DNA of 64,000 nucleotides from Butyrivibrio sp. (GTDB lineage: Bacteria; Bacillota; Clostridia; Lachnospirales; Lachnospiraceae): the NCBI GenBank assembly GCA_015056625.1, contig SVFY01000002.1:159488-223487 (forward strand). Reading direction: 5' to 3'. A program made the translations under genes and the position numbers. This document shows, in pieces, positions 60,298 to 64,000 of the stretch. The notes under the pieces were generated by a model, which saw nothing but the letters and a program-made list of their open reading frames with translations, made no database searches and was not told where the DNA came from. Position 1 is the stretch's first letter. Each line of letters begins with the position of its first letter.

Positions 60298-61357
60298 TTA
60301 TTGCCTCCTCGTCCTCTGAAACAGGAACATTCATGATCTGGATATTGAATGGATCTACCTTGATGCCAACATTTGTTCCAACTTCTGAGAGCCTGGTGGA
60401 ATGTACAAGCCACTCGTAGCCGCAAGCTTCAACGTCCATCTCATAGTGAACGCCCTTAAAGGTAAGATCTGTCACTACACCAGTGATAGTGCCTTCTGAA
60501 GGAGCTACAAGCTCAACGTCTTCTGGCCTTATAACTACGTCAACAGGCTTGTTCTCTCCAAAGCCCTTATCGACGCAGGCAAATTTTGTGCCAAGGATAT
60601 CAACAAGCTCATCTCTGATCATGGTTGCTCTGATGATATTGCTGTCACCGATAAAGTCAGCAACAAAGGCGTTCTCAGGCTCATTGTAAATGGTCTCAGG
60701 AGAGCCTTCCTGCTGAATGTAGCCCTGGTTCATAACAACGATGTGATCAGACATGGTAAGAGCTTCCTCCTGATCGTGAGTTACGTAGATGAAGGTGATA
60801 CCCAGCTCTTCCTTGAGCCTTTTAAGCTCGTACTGCATGTCCTGGCGCATCTTAAGATCAAGGGCCCCCAAAGGCTCATCAAGTAAAAGAACCTTGGGCT
60901 CATTTACGATAGCTCTTGCAATGGCAATACGCTGCTGCTGACCACCAGAAAGAGAGTCTGGCATACGATTTTCAAAGCCTTCAAGGTTAACAAGCTTAAG
61001 AGCATACTTGATCTTGTCCTTGATGTAGCTGTCAGACTTGTTTTTTATCTTAAGTCCAAAGGAAATATTTTCTGCGATGCTCATATGGGTAAAAAGAGCG
61101 TACTTCTGAAATACAGTATTGAGCTGCCTCTTGTTAGGGGCCAGGGATGTGATATCCTGTCCGTCAAAGACAACCCTTCCCTGATCAGGCTTCTCAAAAC
61201 CACCAATTATCCTCAGAGTCGTGGTCTTGCCACATCCTGAAGGACCAAGAAGTGTCACAAAAGAATTCTCGTATATGTCGAGGTTAAGGTCATCCAAAAT
61301 AAGCTGACCATCATAGGATTTTGAGATATGCTCAAGTGTTATAAGGCTTTTACCCAT
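60284..61357 (-). CDS. potA: Spermidine/putrescine ABC transporter ATP-binding protein PotA
   Basis: [52 protein letters not shown] domain. Confidence 0.96.
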   Translation of the reverse strand: MGKSLITLEHISKSYDGQLILDDLNLDIYENSFVTLLGPSGCGKTTTLRIIGGFEKPDQGRVVFDGQDITSLAPNKRQLNTVFQKYALFTHMSIAENISFGLKIKNKSDSYIKDKIKYALKLVNLEGFENRMPDSLSGGQQQRIAIARAIVNEPKVLLLDEPLGALDLKMRQDMQYELKRLKEELGITFIYVTHDQEEALTMSDHIVVMNQGYIQQEGSPETIYNEPENAFVADFIGDSNIIRATMIRDELVDILGTKFACVDKGFGENKPVDVVIRPEDVELVAPSEGTITGVVTDLTFKGVHYEMDVEACGYEWLVHSTRLSEVGTNVGIKVDPFNIQIMNVPVSEDEEAISETI

Positions 61358-61523
61358 TATTTTGTCTTCTCCTATTATTAATAAAATACAGCAATCTACT
61401 TTATTTTATATGAGCCTACAACTGTGTCAATTACTTTTTTTGATATATTTAAAGTTTGTTTTAGTTGTGATAGAATGTGGTAAATAAGCGATTTTCAAAA
61501 TGGCTCTTTAGGAGGATAAGAAG

Positions 61524-62591
61524 GTGGCTGCAAAAGATAAGTATGTAGCATATGTGTCCAGCTATACATCAGGGCTTGGAACTAAGTACGGAATCAGGAT
61601 CTATGATGTAGATCTTAAGAATGGAAGAATGACCGAGAAACAAAAGGTTGAAATCACCAATTCTTCTTATATCGGAATTTCACACAGCGGTAAAACACTG
61701 TACTCTATCACTGACGACGGAGTAGAATCATACAAGATCTTAAAGGACGGAAGCCTTGAGTTTTTAAATGAGGCATCTATCAACGGCATGAGAGGCTGCT
61801 ACGTAAACGAAACCCAGGATGACAGATATCTTGTGACAGCAGGATACCACGACGGCAAGGTTACAATCCTTAAACTCAACAAGGACGGCAGCATCGGCGC
61901 TATTACTGATGAGAGATATCACAAGGGCCTTGGAACAGCAGCAGGACGTAATCACGTTCCTCATGTACAGTGTGTCAAGGTGTCCAAGGACAACAAGTAT
62001 CTGCTTGCTGCAGATCTTGGAATGGACAGGATCAATATTTATGCTCTTGATATGGAGACAGGCAAGATCAAGGATGCAGATGTCATCCACTGTGACCAGG
62101 AGTCTTCACCAAGACATATGCAGTTTTCAAAAGAGGGCAGGTTCCTCTATGTATGCCTTGAGCAGAAGTGTGCTATAGATGTTTACGAGTACCACGAGGA
62201 TGACAACGGCGTTCCTGAATTTAACAAGATCCAGGAGGTCAGCAACTCTGAGGAATCTGATTCAATCGGTGTTGCCTGCAGTGCGCTTTCTTTCTCAGAG
62301 GATTACAACTACCTTGTTAGCTCAACAGCTGGTGAGAACAACGCCATTGTATATAAGGTTGATAAAGAGACAGGTCTCTTAACAAAAAAGATCCAGCTGC
62401 CTGTAGCAGGAGAGTATCCTAAGGATGTAGCTCTTTTCCCTGACAACAAGCACCTGGTATCTTTAAACCATGAGTCTGATTCGCTTACATTCTTTACTGT
62501 GGATATGGAAGCAGGAACTATGGTCATGAATGGACCTGAACTTCCAATTTCAAGACCTAACTGTATCGTATTCCACAAGCTTGAGGATTAA
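61524..62591 (+). CDS. Lactonase / 6-phosphogluconolactonase-like beta-propeller protein
   Basis: Seven-bladed lactonase pattern: AAGRNHVPHVQCVKVSKDNKYLLAADLGMDRINIYALD, SPRHMQFSKEGRFLYV; GTG start. Confidence 0.88.
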   Translation: MAAKDKYVAYVSSYTSGLGTKYGIRIYDVDLKNGRMTEKQKVEITNSSYIGISHSGKTLYSITDDGVESYKILKDGSLEFLNEASINGMRGCYVNETQDDRYLVTAGYHDGKVTILKLNKDGSIGAITDERYHKGLGTAAGRNHVPHVQCVKVSKDNKYLLAADLGMDRINIYALDMETGKIKDADVIHCDQESSPRHMQFSKEGRFLYVCLEQKCAIDVYEYHEDDNGVPEFNKIQEVSNSEESDSIGVACSALSFSEDYNYLVSSTAGENNAIVYKVDKETGLLTKKIQLPVAGEYPKDVALFPDNKHLVSLNHESDSLTFFTVDMEAGTMVMNGPELPISRPNCIVFHKLED

Positions 62592-63691
62592 TGATTTTTA
62601 TAAAAAGAGATGATGCTGTCTGCTCTGGATGCCATGTTTGATATCATAAGGTCAAGGAGCGTTACAGCACACATGGATTCAACAACTACCACGGCCCTTG
62701 GAACAACAACAGGGTCGTGACGTCCTTTAATATTTATTGTGATATTTTCCCCATCCTGATTGATTGTTTCTTGAGTGGAGGCAATACTCGGGGTGGGTTT
62801 TATATATGCTCTTAAAACAATTTCGCTTCCATCTGACATTCCGCCCAGGATACCGCCGCTGTGATTGGTCTTTTTGCTGATCTTTGAACCAACAGCCTCA
62901 AAGGCGTCGTTGTTTTCTGAACCATAATAAGTTGATACCTTAACGCCATCGCCTATTTCAATGGCCTTTACTGCGCCAATGCTCATTATGGCCTGTGAAA
63001 GGCGGGCATCGAGCTTGTCAAAGACTGGCTCGCCAATACCGGCAGGAACGCCTTTGATCCTGCATTCAATGACTCCGCCTAAGGAGTCGTTTTTTTGTCT
63101 GGCGCTCTCAATGAGATCCATGGCCTTTTTGTCAGCCTCTATATCAGGCATGGCAGTAGGAGTTGACAGCCTTGCGTTATAGTCAGTGACCTTGGGATCA
63201 ATTTCCACACTGCCGATGGCTTTTGTGTATGCGATAACTTCAATCCCCATTTTGCCAAGAAGCTTGGATGCAAGGGCACCAGCGGCAACGCGGCCTATGG
63301 TTTCCCTTCCTGAGCTTCTTCCGCCGCCTCTGTAGTCCCTGAAACCATATTTTTGATCAAAGCCGTAGTCTGCATGCCCGGGTCTGTAATACTTTGCTAT
63401 CTCACTGTAGTCAGAAGATTTTTGTGAAGTATTTTTCACCATAAGGGAAATCGGAGTTCCGGTTGTCTTACCATCAAAAACGCCTGACAAGATCTCAACA
63501 AGATCGTCTTCTTTTCTGGAAGTGGTAGCGCTTGAAGTTCCGGGCTTTCTTCTGTCTAAAAATTTTTGAATGTCTTCTTCGTTGAGATCGAGACCTGCAG
63601 GAAAACCGTCCAGCACGCATCCAAGAGCTTTACCATGAGATTCTCCCCAGGTTGAAACTGAAATATTTTTTCCAAATATAGATCCAGACAT
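62588..63691 (-). CDS. aroC: Chorismate synthase
   Basis: ISVSTWGESHGKALGCVLDGFPAG, RPGHADYGFDQKYGFRDYRGGGRSSGRETIGRVAAGALA, GRHDPVVVPRAV. Confidence 0.97.
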   Translation of the reverse strand: MSGSIFGKNISVSTWGESHGKALGCVLDGFPAGLDLNEEDIQKFLDRRKPGTSSATTSRKEDDLVEILSGVFDGKTTGTPISLMVKNTSQKSSDYSEIAKYYRPGHADYGFDQKYGFRDYRGGGRSSGRETIGRVAAGALASKLLGKMGIEVIAYTKAIGSVEIDPKVTDYNARLSTPTAMPDIEADKKAMDLIESARQKNDSLGGVIECRIKGVPAGIGEPVFDKLDARLSQAIMSIGAVKAIEIGDGVKVSTYYGSENNDAFEAVGSKISKKTNHSGGILGGMSDGSEIVLRAYIKPTPSIASTQETINQDGENITINIKGRHDPVVVPRAVVVVESMCAVTLLDLMISNMASRADSIISFYKNH

Positions 63692-64000
63692 ATGGTCACC
63701 TTTCTGATATAAAACTTGTTATAGGTATGCTAAATAGTATACCAAATAGAAATTGCATTGTGTATAAATGAAATATATTAACAGATTTTTAAATATCATA
63801 AAAATAAAATATAATTACATTTTTGCGTTTGAATATGATGATTTTTATGATTGTAAAGGAACTATAATAATAATAATAAGGAAAAGTGTTTTTATTATTT
63901 TTAACTGGCAGCGTATTCACGAAAGACTAACTATTAAAAGTCAATAGAAAAACAGCGATTTTTGAATAAAACATCATGAGATGTTTTAGATAGCCTGGAG

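Noticed and set aside
63692-64000. AT-rich tail with (ATA)n-like tract
   Set aside because: Probably just an upstream intergenic region of a gene beyond the window; no ORF, stable RNA or repeat array could be supported.

Overview
The window is a contiguous piece of a low-to-moderate GC Firmicute chromosome. Protein flavour and gene content suggest Lachnospiraceae, probably Butyrivibrio-like (inference, not proven). Most of it is core genome: tmcAL, ackA, gpmI, secG-rnr-smpB-[HPt-REC]-ssrA, proB, a ftsK/spoIIIE-type translocase, fhs-folD, an nfnAB-like pair, rlmH-phoH-[PgpH-like]-ybeY, 5-FCL, proA, potABCD and aroC. There are two carbohydrate loci. At the left edge is a pectin/hemicellulose side-chain locus with a CUT1-type permease, a rhamnogalacturonan acetylesterase-like SGNH esterase, two GH43 enzymes (one fused to ankyrin repeats), an ABC half-transporter and a TIM-barrel isomerase. 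At about 45.6-53.2 kb is an AraC/ABC importer/GH2 beta-galactosidase locus. I saw no CRISPR array, phage, transposon or tRNA gene. I do not see a clear multi-gene undescribed system. The best second-look items are: (i) a PgpH-position protein between phoH and ybeY whose HD motif reads HR and which lacks the usual extracellular domain; (ii) an ankyrin-GH43 fusion; (iii) a class II aldolase protein with a degenerate second aldolase-like half; (iv) an HPt plus double-REC pair between smpB and ssrA; (v) a 703-aa protein with an N-terminal cNMP-binding-like fold; (vi) a structured, repeat-bearing intercistronic region in the beta-galactoside ABC operon; (vii) a 10-bp-phased TCTTAAGA array upstream of the MORN-rlmH-phoH operon.
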